Counted from the stretch's first letter, positions 14,434 through 22,444 are shown. The stretch: DNA of 33,303 nt from Streptomyces sp. yr375 (GCF_900110755.1 NZ_FOFF01000069.1:1-33303); one strand, 5' to 3'. Translations and numbers: made by a program. The notes: generated by a model not told the origin, from the sequence alone.

Positions 14434-15081
14434 ATGCCGGTCCTGACCGCCCGCGCCCTCCTGCTCGACATGGACGGCACCCTCGTGAACTCCGACGCCG
14501 TCGTCGAGCGCATCTGGCGGCGCTGGGCCGACGAGCACGGGCTCGACGGGGACGAGGTCATGAAGGTCGTCCACGGCCGTCAGGGGCACGCCTCGATGGC
14601 CGTACTGCTGCCCGACCGGCCGGCGCACCTGAACCTCGCGGACAACGCGCGGATGCTCGCGCAGGAGACCGCCGACCTGGCGGGCGTCGTGCCGGTGCCC
14701 GGCGCCCCCGAGTTCCTCGCCTCCCTGCGGGGCGTCCCGCACGCACTGGTCACCTCGGCGGACGTCCCCCTGTCGACCGCCCGGATGGCCGCGGCGGGAC
14801 TGCCCCTCCCCGACGTCCGCGTCACCGCCGAGTCGGTGGGCGCGAGCAAGCCGGACCCCGAGGGCTTCCTCAAGGGCGCGGCCGAACTGGGCATCGCCCC
14901 GGCGGACTGCGTCGTGTTCGAAGACTCCGGCGCGGGCATCGCGGCGGGGCGCGCGGCCGGGATGCGGGTCGTGGGAGTGGGGGCGCGGGCGGCGGCGCAC
15001 GGGCCGGACGTGGTGGTGGAGGATCTGCGGGGGGTACGGGTGGAGGTCGCCGGGGGCGGAGTGCGCATTCACGCCGGGTGA
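14434..15081 (+). CDS. HAD family hydrolase (phosphatase)
   Basis: ATG 14434 is preferred over the in-frame TTG at 14407 because GGAG lies just upstream. The 215-residue protein has all HAD motifs: motif I LLLDMDGTLVNS with nucleophile Asp12 and acid Asp14; motif II HALVTSADVP; motif III ASKPDPEGF; motif IV VVFEDSGAGIAAGRAAGM. The alpha-helical cap between motifs I and II is of the beta-phosphoglucomutase/sugar phosphatase type (subfamily IA). A small sugar phosphate is the likely substrate. The gene stands alone; past its stop there is a five-fold 7-bp repeat (TGCTCGG, 15113-15147). Confidence 0.9.
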   Translation: MPVLTARALLLDMDGTLVNSDAVVERIWRRWADEHGLDGDEVMKVVHGRQGHASMAVLLPDRPAHLNLADNARMLAQETADLAGVVPVPGAPEFLASLRGVPHALVTSADVPLSTARMAAAGLPLPDVRVTAESVGASKPDPEGFLKGAAELGIAPADCVVFEDSGAGIAAGRAAGMRVVGVGARAAAHGPDVVVEDLRGVRVEVAGGGVRIHAG

Positions 15082-15112
15082 GGACACTGCGGCGGGGGCC
15101 GGGGCGGGAGTC

Positions 15113-15147
15113 TGCTCGGTGCTCGGTGCTCGGTGCTCAGTGCTCAC
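15113..15147 (+). repeat. Tandem 7-bp repeat TGCTCGG
   Basis: Three exact copies of TGCTCGG (15113-15133) are followed by TGCTCAG and TGCTCAC. The array lies after the HAD gene stop and overlaps the end of the small zinc-ribbon frame on the other strand. It is a typical slippage repeat. Confidence 0.55.
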
Positions 15148-15307
15148 GTGGTCGTGGCGGGGCGCGAGTGGCGGCGTTGCGCCTCCACCACAGGCCCCGG
15201 CACGACGGTCGCGAGAGGCCGAAGCGCGCCCCGCACCGTGGGCACCACGGGAGCCCGTTCTCAGGGTCTGTGGGGCACTCGGCGGTACAGCGGGGGCACT
15301 CGTTCAC
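15137..15307 (-). CDS. Possible small zinc-ribbon protein
   Basis: From a GTG at 15307 this minus-strand frame gives 56 residues: NECPRCTAECPTDPENGLPWCPRCGARFGL, then SCRGLWWRRNAATRAP. Two C-P-R-C knuckles about 20 residues apart are a clear zinc-ribbon layout, and third codon positions are GC-rich. There is no clear ribosome site, and the frame stays open upstream to 15532 with low-complexity Ala/Pro sequence. It could be a real small protein or a remnant in a decayed region. Confidence 0.35.
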   Translation of the reverse strand: MNECPRCTAECPTDPENGLPWCPRCGARFGLSRPSCRGLWWRRNAATRAPPRPREH

Positions 15308-15636
15308 AGGGTGTCGGGCCGGCGCAGGTACACCCGGCCGACCAGGGCGCGTTGGTGCGGCGGGAGCCCTGTGCGTTGCGGCCGCTGATGCCCTCGCCCG
15401 ATCAGTGGCCACGCTGAGAGACCTCAGTGCCACGGGCGACTGAGCGAGGGATCCGACACCGAACCACCGCAGCACACTGCTTTGCTCCGGTGGGACCATC
15501 GTGTTAGCTGCCAAACGACGTACGAAAGCCACGGCCCGGTAGGTAGTCCGGGCGGCGCCCGTTTCCGGCGCCCGTACAAGTGCCCGATCGGGTCACCGGT
15601 GCGTCCTTTGTCGAACCACTCAGCAAAGGACCACGC

Positions 15637-15759
15637 ATGTCCACACTCAGCAGAGTGCTCATCATCGGCTCCGGTCTCGGCGGCCTGACCCTCGTCCAGG
15701 CCGCAGGCACACCCAGCAGATCGCCAACTGGGAAGGAGACCTTTCGGGGACCGGTCTGA
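15637..15759 (+). pseudogene. N-terminal stump of an FAD-dependent oxidoreductase/monooxygenase
   Basis: An ATG with AAAGGA seven bases upstream starts STLSRVLIIGSGLGGLTLVQA, a textbook FAD-binding G-x-G-x-x-G beta-alpha-beta start as in aromatic-ring monooxygenases. After about 24 residues the similarity stops abruptly (near 15707) and the frame ends at 15759. About 350 residues of the expected protein are missing, so this is a deletion product. The 200 bases upstream hold no other gene and may contain its old promoter. Confidence 0.65.
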
Positions 15760-16024
15760 CATGGCATGAACTGGTCCGCCTGGCCGACAGCCCGTCCCCC
15801 GCGGCCGAAGGTGTCGAGGACACGGCCGCCCGGCTCCTGCTGATCCTTCCCCTCCTTACCGATTCGGACGTGCCGAAGTCAGCGGCGGCAAGGCTCGGCG
15901 CCGCCCTGGCTTCGGTTGGAGCGCCGCAAGACACCGTCTTCAGTACGGCGGAGCATCTGCTTACCCACCTGACGAGAAGATCGCGCCACGATCCCACTTG
16001 GGGATCGCCGCTGAGCGGTAGCTG
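15706..16024 (+). pseudogene. C-terminal fragment of an unrecognised protein fused behind the FAD stump
   Basis: In another frame than the FAD stump, and with no start codon of its own, about 105 codons read HTQQIANWEGDLSGTGLTWHE, LVRLADSPSPAAEGVEDTAA, LLLILPLLTDSDVPKSAAAR and so on to a TGA at 16022-16024. Codon use is that of a real gene (GC-rich third positions with some drift). I cannot name the family. It appears to be the tail of a gene brought next to the FAD stump by a deletion near 15706. Confidence 0.5.
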
Positions 16025-16037
16025 AAGGATTGGTCAA

Positions 16038-16246
16038 TGCCCTTGGTCACCTAATGGGACGCCAAGGGCACCGTGCTCATCGTGGACGGCATCCTGGTGC
16101 CCACCCGCGACCACGCCACCGCCGCGCAGCCGAAGAACCACAGGTACTCCACCAACCATCAGGTCGTCATCGACGCCCAAGGTGACGGCGTCCACCCCCC
16201 CCACTGTCCGCACCGACGCAGAGAGCACCTAAGGGACAGCCCTCAG
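16038..16246 (+). mobile_element. Decayed IS5-family fragment with one terminal repeat
   Basis: From 16055 the plus strand reads WDAKGTVLIVDGILVPTRDH, then ATAAQPKNHRYSTNHQVVIDAQGDGV, the first catalytic-Asp block of IS5-type transposases (x-V-D-G-T-L-V-P-T-R-D-H). Both sides of this block are missing: no N-terminal helix-turn-helix and no later Asp/Glu. GGGACAGCCCTCAG at 16233-16246 matches 12 of 14 bases of the IS end at 315-328, so the element's outer end survives. A 9-bp perfect dyad (TGCCCTTGG/CCAAGGGCA) flanks the left edge at 16038-16070. Confidence 0.75.
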
Positions 16247-16264
16247 ACCTTCAGTTCCTTGGAC

Positions 16265-17341
16265 CTACGACGGTTCCTTCGTCTCGGATTCCAGGATTGC
16301 CCGGGTCAACGGGCCGTACACGCCCAAGCCGTCCGCCGTGGTCCCCTTGGCTGACTGGTAGTTGCGCAGTACGTCCTCGACCTCGTCGCTGAAGATGCCG
16401 TCGGCCGCGCCGTCGTAGAGGGACAACTGGGCCAGCCGTAGCTGGAGTTCGGTCACCTCCGCGCCCGTGTCGCCGCGTCGTAGCACTACGCCCAAGGAGC
16501 TTTCCCCGTTCTTGTCGGCCCCGTCCTCCGGCGGCACCACGGAGCCGGTGACGCGGGCGGTCGGGGCGGTTCGGGTCGCCGTGGGCGACGGGGACGTAGT
16601 GGGCGCGGTGTTTTCCTCCGACGTGGACGGTGACGGGCTCTCGGTCTCGGACGGTGACGGTGAGGCGTCGGAGGCCGATGGGGACGCGGAGTGGCTTGGC
16701 GTCGGGGACTTGGCGGTGGTCGGGGGGCTGGTCGAGGTGTCGGGTACGGCGGCTCGTACGTCCTCGGGGGCGGCTCCGTCGCGCGTCGGTTTCTCGTAGG
16801 AGAACAGGCCGCTCGCGAATCCGGCCGCCGCCACCAGGGCCACGACGGCGGCGGACGACGCCACCAGCAGCGCCCGGCGGCGGCGCGGGCGGCGCGGTTC
16901 CTCGTGGTCGTCGAGATGGGCGGGGCCGACGTCCGCCGTCTCGAACAGACGCACGTCGGTGGTGCTGGGTGCGGAGACGGGCGGGGCCAGTGGGGTGGGC
17001 AGTGTCGTCGTCGCTTCGGTCGGGACCGGCTGCAGCGGCATCGTCGGCTCACCGTCGGTCGCATCCGACGTGCCACCGGCTCCGGCGTCAGCGGCCTCCG
17101 TCCCCTTGTCGGAGGCCGCCGTGTCGTCCAGTTCCACGTACGGCCGTATCCGTAGCGGATCGAAGTCCTCCGCTGCTGCCGCCTCCGTCGTGCGGGTGTC
17201 GTGCAGGGCGTCGGCGGCGCGTCGGGCGCAGGAGCAGGACGGGGTGTTGTCGGGCGCGCGGAGCGCTCCGCACTGCGGGCACGGCAGCCCGTGCCGTCCC
17301 TGCTGCCCCTGCCGTCCCTGCTGCCCCGTCGGATCGATCAC
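16265..17341 (-). CDS. Membrane protein with C-terminal peptidoglycan-binding domain
   Basis: A GTG at 17341 is favoured by GGGGAGGG eight bases upstream; the protein then has 358 residues. Order of parts: an N-terminal zinc-knuckle-like CPQCGALRAPDNTPSCSCAR (about 20-40), an acidic cytosolic stretch, a basic stop (RRPRRRR), one transmembrane helix (LLVASSAAVVALVAAAGF, about 155-178), a long Ser/Thr/Pro-rich wall-spanning linker, and a peptidoglycan-binding_1 domain (VVLRRGDTGAEVTELQLRLAQ; YDGAADGIFSDEVEDVLRNYQ; YGPLTRAILE). This suggests a type II membrane protein that senses or tethers to the cell wall, with a cytosolic zinc module. It is divergent from the efflux pump. Confidence 0.85.
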   Translation of the reverse strand: MIDPTGQQGRQGQQGRHGLPCPQCGALRAPDNTPSCSCARRAADALHDTRTTEAAAAEDFDPLRIRPYVELDDTAASDKGTEAADAGAGGTSDATDGEPTMPLQPVPTEATTTLPTPLAPPVSAPSTTDVRLFETADVGPAHLDDHEEPRRPRRRRALLVASSAAVVALVAAAGFASGLFSYEKPTRDGAAPEDVRAAVPDTSTSPPTTAKSPTPSHSASPSASDASPSPSETESPSPSTSEENTAPTTSPSPTATRTAPTARVTGSVVPPEDGADKNGESSLGVVLRRGDTGAEVTELQLRLAQLSLYDGAADGIFSDEVEDVLRNYQSAKGTTADGLGVYGPLTRAILESETKEPS

Positions 17342-17462
17342 GTGTTCGTCCCTCCCCGTCCAAGCTTCAGAGAATATGCGGATCCTCCACACAACCGGTG
17401 GCCCACCGCCCCCGGAACGTCCGCTTTCGACGGATTCCGCGAGGACTCGGGAGGCCGTAACG

Positions 17463-17492
17463 GGTGACACCGATCACGATGAAAGGGTCACC
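17463..17492. promoter_or_regulatory. GGTGAC-N18-GTCACC dyad before the efflux gene
   Basis: An exact 6-bp inverted repeat with an 18-base spacer lies 18-47 bases upstream of the MFS start codon and within the divergent gap. It may be an operator for the efflux gene. Support is only positional. Confidence 0.35.
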
Positions 17493-17509
17493 AGCCCCAG
17501 GAGGCATCC

Positions 17510-19555
17510 ATGGCCTTGGACGCGCACAGCAGGACGGCGGATCCGCGTCAGGAACACGTGTCCGGAAACGTTCTCGTCTCGATCGGTGCCCTGCTGCTCG
17601 GCATGTTCCTCGCCGCCCTCGACCAGACGATCGTCTCGACCGCCCTGCCCACGATCGTCAGCGACCTCGGTGGTATGGAGCACCTGTCGTGGGTGGTCAC
17701 GGCCTACATGCTGGCGTCGACGGCCGCCACCCCGCTGTGGGGAAAACTGGGTGACCAGTACGGACGCAAGCGACTGTTCCAGACCGCGATCGTGCTGTTC
17801 CTGATCGGTTCGGCGCTGTGCGGAATGGCGCAAAACATGCCGCAGTTGATCGCCTTCCGGGCCGCACAGGGCCTGGGCGGCGGCGGGTTGATGGTGCTGT
17901 CGATGGCGATCGTCGGCGACATCGTGCCGCCGCGCGACCGGGGCCGCTACCAGGGCCTGTTCGGCGCGGTGTTCGGCGCGACGAGCGTCCTCGGCCCGCT
18001 GCTGGGCGGCCTGTTCACCGAACACCTGAGCTGGCGCTGGGTGTTCTACGTCAACCTGCCCGTCGGCGTCGTCGCGCTCGCCGTCATCGCGACGGTCCTG
18101 CGCATCCCGCGCAAGGCGACCAGGCACGTCATCGACTACCTCGGCACCTTCCTCATCGCGTCCGTCGCCACCTGCCTGGTCCTGGTGGCCTCGCTCGGCG
18201 GCACCACCTGGGACTGGGGCTCGCCGCAGATCGTCGGCCTCGCGGTGCTGGGCGTGCTGCTGGCCGTGGCGTTCGTGGCCGTCGAACGCCGGGCGGCCGA
18301 ACCCGTCCTCCCCCTCAAGCTGTTCGGCATCCGCACCTTCACCCTCTCCGCCGTGATCAGCTTCATCGTCGGCTTCGCGATGTTCGGCGCGATGACGTAC
18401 CTGCCGACTTTCCTCCAGGTCGTGCACGGCGTCTCGCCGACCATGTCCGGCGTCCACATGCTGCCGATGGTGGCGGGCCTGCTCCTGTCGTCCACGGTCT
18501 CCGGGCAGATCGTCAGCCGCACCGGCCGCTGGAAGGTGTTCCCGATCGCGGGCACCGCCGTCACCACCCTCGGCCTGCTGCTCCTGCACCGGCTCGACGA
18601 GCGCAGCTCCACCGCCGGGATGAGCGCCTGCTTTCTCGTCTTCGGCCTCGGCCTCGGCCTGGTCATGCAGGTCCTGGTGCTGATCGTGCAGAACGCGGTC
18701 GGCTACGAGGATCTCGGCGTCGCCACCTCCGGCGCGACCTTCTTCCGCTCCATCGGCGCGTCCTTCGGCGTCGCCATCTTCGGTACGGTCTTCGCGAGCC
18801 GCCTCGGCGACAAGCTCGCGGACGCCTTCCGGGGCGTCCGGCTCCCGTCCGGGGTCTCGGTCGGCGGGCTGGAGTCCGACCCGCGTGGCATCGCCGACCT
18901 GCCGCCCGCCCTGCGCCCGCGCGTCCTGCACGCGTACGCCGCCTCGATCACCGACGTCTTCCTGTACGCCGCCCCCGTCGCGCTGCTCGGCTTCGTCCTG
19001 GCGTGGTTCCTCAAGGAGGACCCGCTGCGCGGCTCGGTCACAGCGCCCGACGTGACGGAGACCCTGGCCAGCAACCCGGTGGAACGCTCCTCGTACGACG
19101 AGGTGTGCCGGGCGCTGTCCGTCCTCGGCACCCGCGAGGGCCGCCGCGAGATCTACCGGACGATCACCGCACGCTCCGGCTACGACCTCCTCCCCGCCGC
19201 GAGCTGGCTGCTGCTGCGGATCAAGCGGGACGGCACGGTCGAGCCGAACGTGCTCGCCGAGCGCAGCACCGTCCCGCTGTCGGTGATCGTCGAAGCGGTC
19301 CGGCAGGTCGAGGGCCGCCGGCTCGCCGTACGCGACGGGCCCGTCATGGCGCTGACGGACGAGGGCCGCGAGGCCGCCGAACGGCTCGCCGCGGCCCGCG
19401 AGGCGTCGCTGGCCGAGCTGCTCGGCGACTGGTGGGGCCCGGACCGGCCCACCGACCTCGTCCAACTGGTCAAGGAACTGAACGCCGAACTGTGCGGCTC
19501 GGACCGCGAACAGCCCTACGACGGCCGGGTGTTGCCCGACCACCGCCTTCCCTGA
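17510..19555 (+). CDS. DHA2-type MFS drug exporter fused to a C-terminal winged-helix-like domain
   Basis: AGGAGG precedes the ATG. Residues 1-510 carry 14 membrane helices with DHA2 motifs: FLAALDQTIVSTALPTI in helix 1, motif A GKLGDQYGRKRLF, motif B-like FRAAQGLGGGGLMV, and the antiporter motif C GATSVLGPLLGG followed by LSWRWVFYVNLP. These pumps exchange drugs for protons. Residues about 530-640 are extra: LPAASWLLLRIKRDG, NVLAERSTVPLSVIVEAVRQVEG, ALTDEGREAAERL, a pattern typical of MarR-like winged helices including the T-D-x-G end. At 681 residues it is longer than the usual 480-540. The tail could sense substrate or bind DNA at the membrane; this is inference. Confidence 0.9.
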   Translation: MALDAHSRTADPRQEHVSGNVLVSIGALLLGMFLAALDQTIVSTALPTIVSDLGGMEHLSWVVTAYMLASTAATPLWGKLGDQYGRKRLFQTAIVLFLIGSALCGMAQNMPQLIAFRAAQGLGGGGLMVLSMAIVGDIVPPRDRGRYQGLFGAVFGATSVLGPLLGGLFTEHLSWRWVFYVNLPVGVVALAVIATVLRIPRKATRHVIDYLGTFLIASVATCLVLVASLGGTTWDWGSPQIVGLAVLGVLLAVAFVAVERRAAEPVLPLKLFGIRTFTLSAVISFIVGFAMFGAMTYLPTFLQVVHGVSPTMSGVHMLPMVAGLLLSSTVSGQIVSRTGRWKVFPIAGTAVTTLGLLLLHRLDERSSTAGMSACFLVFGLGLGLVMQVLVLIVQNAVGYEDLGVATSGATFFRSIGASFGVAIFGTVFASRLGDKLADAFRGVRLPSGVSVGGLESDPRGIADLPPALRPRVLHAYAASITDVFLYAAPVALLGFVLAWFLKEDPLRGSVTAPDVTETLASNPVERSSYDEVCRALSVLGTREGRREIYRTITARSGYDLLPAASWLLLRIKRDGTVEPNVLAERSTVPLSVIVEAVRQVEGRRLAVRDGPVMALTDEGREAAERLAAAREASLAELLGDWWGPDRPTDLVQLVKELNAELCGSDREQPYDGRVLPDHRLP

Positions 19556-19576
19556 CGTCTCCGCCCAGGCGGTCGG

Positions 19577-20098
19577 TCACCGGTCGAGCGGCTTGGCGAA
19601 CCAGTGCTCGGCGTACCGGTTGTCGTTGTACGGCTCGGTCTCGGTGTAGCCCAGCCGGGCGTACAGGGCGCGGGCCTCGACCAGGTCGGTGCGGGTGTCC
19701 AGGACGATCCGCGTGGCACCGAGCGCGCGGGCGGCGTCCTCGGCGGCCCGGACGAGGAGCGGCGCGCCCCCCTTGCCCCGCAGCGCCTCCCGTACGAACA
19801 TCCGCTTCAGCTCGGCGGTCGTCGCGTCCAGCAGCCGTACGCCCGCACAGCCGCCCGGCGCACCCTCGTACCGCCCGACCACCAACTGGCCGCCGGGCGG
19901 GGTGAGTTCGGCCCAGTCCTGGGCGGCGATCGCCCGCTCCAGCTCGGCCGGGTCGGTCCGGCGCCCCTCGTGCAGCAGGTACCAGCGGTCGCTGACCTCC
20001 GTGTGGTACTCCTGCCAGAGCGCGACGGCGACCGGTGAGTCGACGGGTTCCGGGGCGACGGTCCAGGCCGTCCAAGTCGTCCGAGTCGTCCAGGTCAT
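19577..20098 (-). CDS. GNAT family N-acetyltransferase
   Basis: The 173-residue protein starts at the ATG at 20098, four bases after the stop of the reductase gene, so translation is probably coupled. After an odd Thr/Trp repeat start (TWTTRTTWTAWT), the GNAT core follows: GQLVVGRYEGAPGGCAGVRLL, the acetyl-CoA loop ELKRMFVREALRGKGGAPLLV, and TRIVLDTRTDLVEARALYARLGY with the closing alpha-beta motif. The end (ETEPYNDNRYAEHWFAKPL) is typical of the MarR-linked PaiA/RimI-like group of small acetyltransferases. The substrate is unknown. Confidence 0.88.
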   Translation of the reverse strand: MTWTTRTTWTAWTVAPEPVDSPVAVALWQEYHTEVSDRWYLLHEGRRTDPAELERAIAAQDWAELTPPGGQLVVGRYEGAPGGCAGVRLLDATTAELKRMFVREALRGKGGAPLLVRAAEDAARALGATRIVLDTRTDLVEARALYARLGYTETEPYNDNRYAEHWFAKPLDR

Positions 20099-20102
20099 TG
20101 GC

Positions 20103-20744
20103 TCATTCTGCGGCGACGGTGTGCGGGGCCCGCAACCGGATATGCGTGACCTCCGGCGAGTCAAGGACCTGCGTCTTGCGCCACTCGATGTGCTGGTCGC
20201 CGAGTTCGCCCCGGTCGCCGAACAGCCGCCGTCCGCCGCACAGGAGCACCGGCACGATGTGCAGCAGCAACTCGTCCAGCCGGCCGTCGCGGATGAACTG
20301 CTGCACCAGGTCCGCGCCGCCGGCCAGCGACACGTCCTTCTCGCCCGCCGCCTCCCGGGCCAGCTCCAGCGCCCGCCGCGGGCCCTCGGTGACGAAGTGG
20401 AACGTGGTGCCGCCCTGCTTCACCAGGGACGCGCGCGGGTGGTGGGTGACGACGTACACCGGCGCGTGGAAGGGCGGGTCGTCGCCCCAGGGGATCTCGC
20501 CGGTCATGAACATGCCGTGGCCCATCACCACCGCGCCGGGCCGGACGACGTGCTCGGCGAGCAGGTCGTCGTCCGGCCCGGTCTCCCCGCCCGTCATCCC
20601 CTGCATCCGCCGGAACGTCCGCAGCCCGAACACCCACGAGTGCAGCCGCTCCCCGCCGATGCCGAGCGGATGCGCGGGACCCGACTCCGGGCCCGCGAGG
20701 TATCCGTCGAGCGACACGGCCAGCCGTGCGATGACCTCACCCAT
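20103..20744 (-). CDS. Dihydrofolate reductase family protein (RibD C-terminal type)
   Basis: AGGAGG lies five bases before the ATG. The 213-residue protein has the family pattern VIARLAVSLDGYLAGP at the start, AVVMGHGMFMTGEIPW in the middle, APVYVVTHHPR, then VSLAGGADLVQQFIRDGRLDEL with LLHIVPVLLCGGRRLF. This fold reduces pterin-like or other small substrates with NADPH; most stand-alone actinobacterial members have no proven reaction. It forms a two-gene unit with the downstream GNAT gene, with a 4-base gap. Confidence 0.88.
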   Translation of the reverse strand: MGEVIARLAVSLDGYLAGPESGPAHPLGIGGERLHSWVFGLRTFRRMQGMTGGETGPDDDLLAEHVVRPGAVVMGHGMFMTGEIPWGDDPPFHAPVYVVTHHPRASLVKQGGTTFHFVTEGPRRALELAREAAGEKDVSLAGGADLVQQFIRDGRLDELLLHIVPVLLCGGRRLFGDRGELGDQHIEWRKTQVLDSPEVTHIRLRAPHTVAAE

Positions 20745-20918
20745 GACAACCTCCTGTTTCCCCTGTTTGCCTGTTTCCGTACGACCGCTGTTCCCTCACC
20801 CTTGCGTCGATCGGGCCGTCGGCGGATCGACACACCGCGCCGCGCGGTTTGGGTGCGGCCGTCCGGGCAACCCGACCCGGGAACCGGCCCGTGGGGCCGA
20901 CCCACCGGAAGGCAAGGC

Positions 20919-21587
20919 ATGTCCACAGGAGTGCTCATCGCTCTGATCGTGGTCGTGGCGGCCGTCGTCGCCGTCGCGGCCGTCTCGGCCGTGCGGGCCC
21001 GCGGCTCGCACGGCGGACGCGGCCTGAAGCACCGCTTCGGACCCGAGTACGACCGGGCCGTCGCCCGGCACGACGGCGACGTCGAGGCGGCCGAGCGGGA
21101 GCTCGACGCGCTCGTGCAGCGCCACGGCGAGCTGCGCGAACGGCCCCTGGAGCCCGCCGAACGCGAGCGGTTCATTGCCCGCTGGACGGCCGCGCAGGAG
21201 CGGTTCGTCGACTCGCCCCGCGCGGCGGTCACCGAGGCGGACCGCCTGCTCGCGGAGGTCGCCGGCGCCCGCGGCTTCCCGGACGCCGGCCGCTACGAGG
21301 AACAGCTCGGCGCGCTCTCCGTCCACCACGCCGACCACGTCCACGGCTACCGACGCGTCCACAGCGCCGTAGACGCCCACGAGGGCACGACCGGCGACCG
21401 CGCAGCCGGTACGGAGGACATGCGGGCCGCGATGGTCGAGGCCCGCGCCCTCTTCGACGACCTGGTCGGCCGCGCCCACCGGGACCCGGGCCGCCGCCGC
21501 GCACCGCAGTCCACGCCCCAGGACCACTCCCGCCCCGGCCTCCACCTGCCCCGGGGCTTCCACCGCCACCAGGCGAAGGAGGGCTGA
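20919..21587 (+). CDS. Membrane-anchored helical protein of unknown function
   Basis: This is 222 residues from an ATG with GGAAGGCAAGGC upstream. Residues 5-27 are one membrane helix (LIALIVVVAAVVAVAAVSAV); the rest is cytosolic or periplasmic and strongly helical with charged heptad-like stretches (EYDRAVARHDGDVEAAERELD; RFIARWTAAQERFVDSPRAAV; EADRLLAEVAGARG). The segment FVDSPRAAVTEADRLLAEVA has a close echo in the next gene (FVDGPRDAVAEADKVLEELA), so the two proteins share a domain. The C-terminus is basic and disordered. No named enzyme family was recognised. Confidence 0.75.
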   Translation: MSTGVLIALIVVVAAVVAVAAVSAVRARGSHGGRGLKHRFGPEYDRAVARHDGDVEAAERELDALVQRHGELRERPLEPAERERFIARWTAAQERFVDSPRAAVTEADRLLAEVAGARGFPDAGRYEEQLGALSVHHADHVHGYRRVHSAVDAHEGTTGDRAAGTEDMRAAMVEARALFDDLVGRAHRDPGRRRAPQSTPQDHSRPGLHLPRGFHRHQAKEG

Positions 21588-21592
21588 GCACG

Positions 21593-22015
21593 ATGCCGGA
21601 CACGACCCCCACAGCCAAGCTGCCGCTGGAGAAGGACCCCACGACGGCCGCCAAGACAGCCACCAAGACGGCCCCCACGCCCGGAACCACCGCCCCCGGC
21701 GCGCCCCTCCTCCCGGACGACGAGTACGACCGCATCGCCTCCCGCATGCGCGACGCGGTCGTCGGATTCGTCGACGGCCCCCGGGACGCCGTCGCGGAGG
21801 CCGACAAGGTGCTGGAGGAACTCGCCGCCCGCTTCACCGACGCCGTGGACCGCCGCCGCCGTACCCTGCGCGGTTCCTGGCAGCAGCAGCAGCAACAACA
21901 ACAGCAGCCGACGGCGGGCGGCAAGGACCGGTCGGCGACGGGCGTCGACACCGAGCAACTCCGCCTGGCCCTACGCGACTACCGCGATCTGACCGAGCGC
22001 CTGCTACACATCTGA
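21593..22015 (+). CDS. Small helical protein paralogous in part to its upstream neighbour, with polyglutamine run
   Basis: The ATG lies six bases after the upstream stop, within the GGAGGG-containing end of that gene, so the pair is co-translated. Of 140 residues, 1-45 are Thr/Ala/Pro-rich and disordered; residues about 50-85 (ASRMRDAVVGFVDGPRDAV, AEADKVLEELAARF) repeat the domain of the upstream protein. A run of nine Gln follows at about residue 98, encoded by mixed CAG and CAA, then a helical end (EQLRLALRDYRDLTERLLHI). The 3' end overlaps the convergent DUF1992 gene by 12 bases. The function is unknown; it may partner with the membrane-anchored neighbour. Confidence 0.75.
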   Translation: MPDTTPTAKLPLEKDPTTAAKTATKTAPTPGTTAPGAPLLPDDEYDRIASRMRDAVVGFVDGPRDAVAEADKVLEELAARFTDAVDRRRRTLRGSWQQQQQQQQQPTAGGKDRSATGVDTEQLRLALRDYRDLTERLLHI

Positions 22016-22444
22016 CTCCCCTGTCGCTGCCCGGCGCTCCCGGTCCTCCCGGCGCTCCCGCCACTCCCGTACGACCGCCTCGACGTCGTACGGCTTCATG
22101 CCCAGCGGGGGGCCGGGCGGCGGCCTGAACATCATGTCGCGGAGCTTGACGTTGACGTCCGTGATGATCTTCCGGACGATGCGTTCCGAAGGTGCCGCGT
22201 ACGCCGCCGCGAGGGCGTCCTCCGCCTCCTTGCGCAGGGCGAGCGTCGGCGGCAGGACGGACAGGCCCTCGCGGGCCATCTTGCGTCTGATCCACCAGAG
22301 TTCGTCGTACGACGTGTCCGTGCCCGGCGGCAACGGCTTGCCCGCGCCCGGGAGTTGGGCGAACTCGCCGCGCCGCTCCGCGTCACGGATCTGCTTGTCC
22401 ACCCAGGACTCGAACGGGACACCTGGTGGCTTTCGCTCGGTCAT
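22004..22444 (-). CDS. DUF1992 (DnaJ homologue, subfamily C28-like) family protein
   Basis: The 146-residue protein reads FESWVDKQIRDAERRGEFAQLPGAGKPL, the hallmark of DUF1992 (I-x-x-A-x-x-x-G-x-F-x-x-L-P-G-x-G-K-P-L), followed by ELWWIRRKMAREGLSVLPPTLALRKE. In eukaryotes this domain is found in DNAJC28; the bacterial role is not established. It has no J domain itself. It is divergent from the FHA-like gene across 91 bases that include an AT-rich patch (GATTTATCATG, 22479-22489), and convergent with the polyglutamine protein gene. Confidence 0.88.
   Translation of the reverse strand: MTERKPPGVPFESWVDKQIRDAERRGEFAQLPGAGKPLPPGTDTSYDELWWIRRKMAREGLSVLPPTLALRKEAEDALAAAYAAPSERIVRKIITDVNVKLRDMMFRPPPGPPLGMKPYDVEAVVREWRERREDRERRAATGESDV

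Noticed and set aside
17474..19543. 689-codon minus-strand frame opposite the MFS gene
   Set aside because: Its Asp/Gln/His/Arg-rich composition is that of an antisense shadow of a membrane protein.
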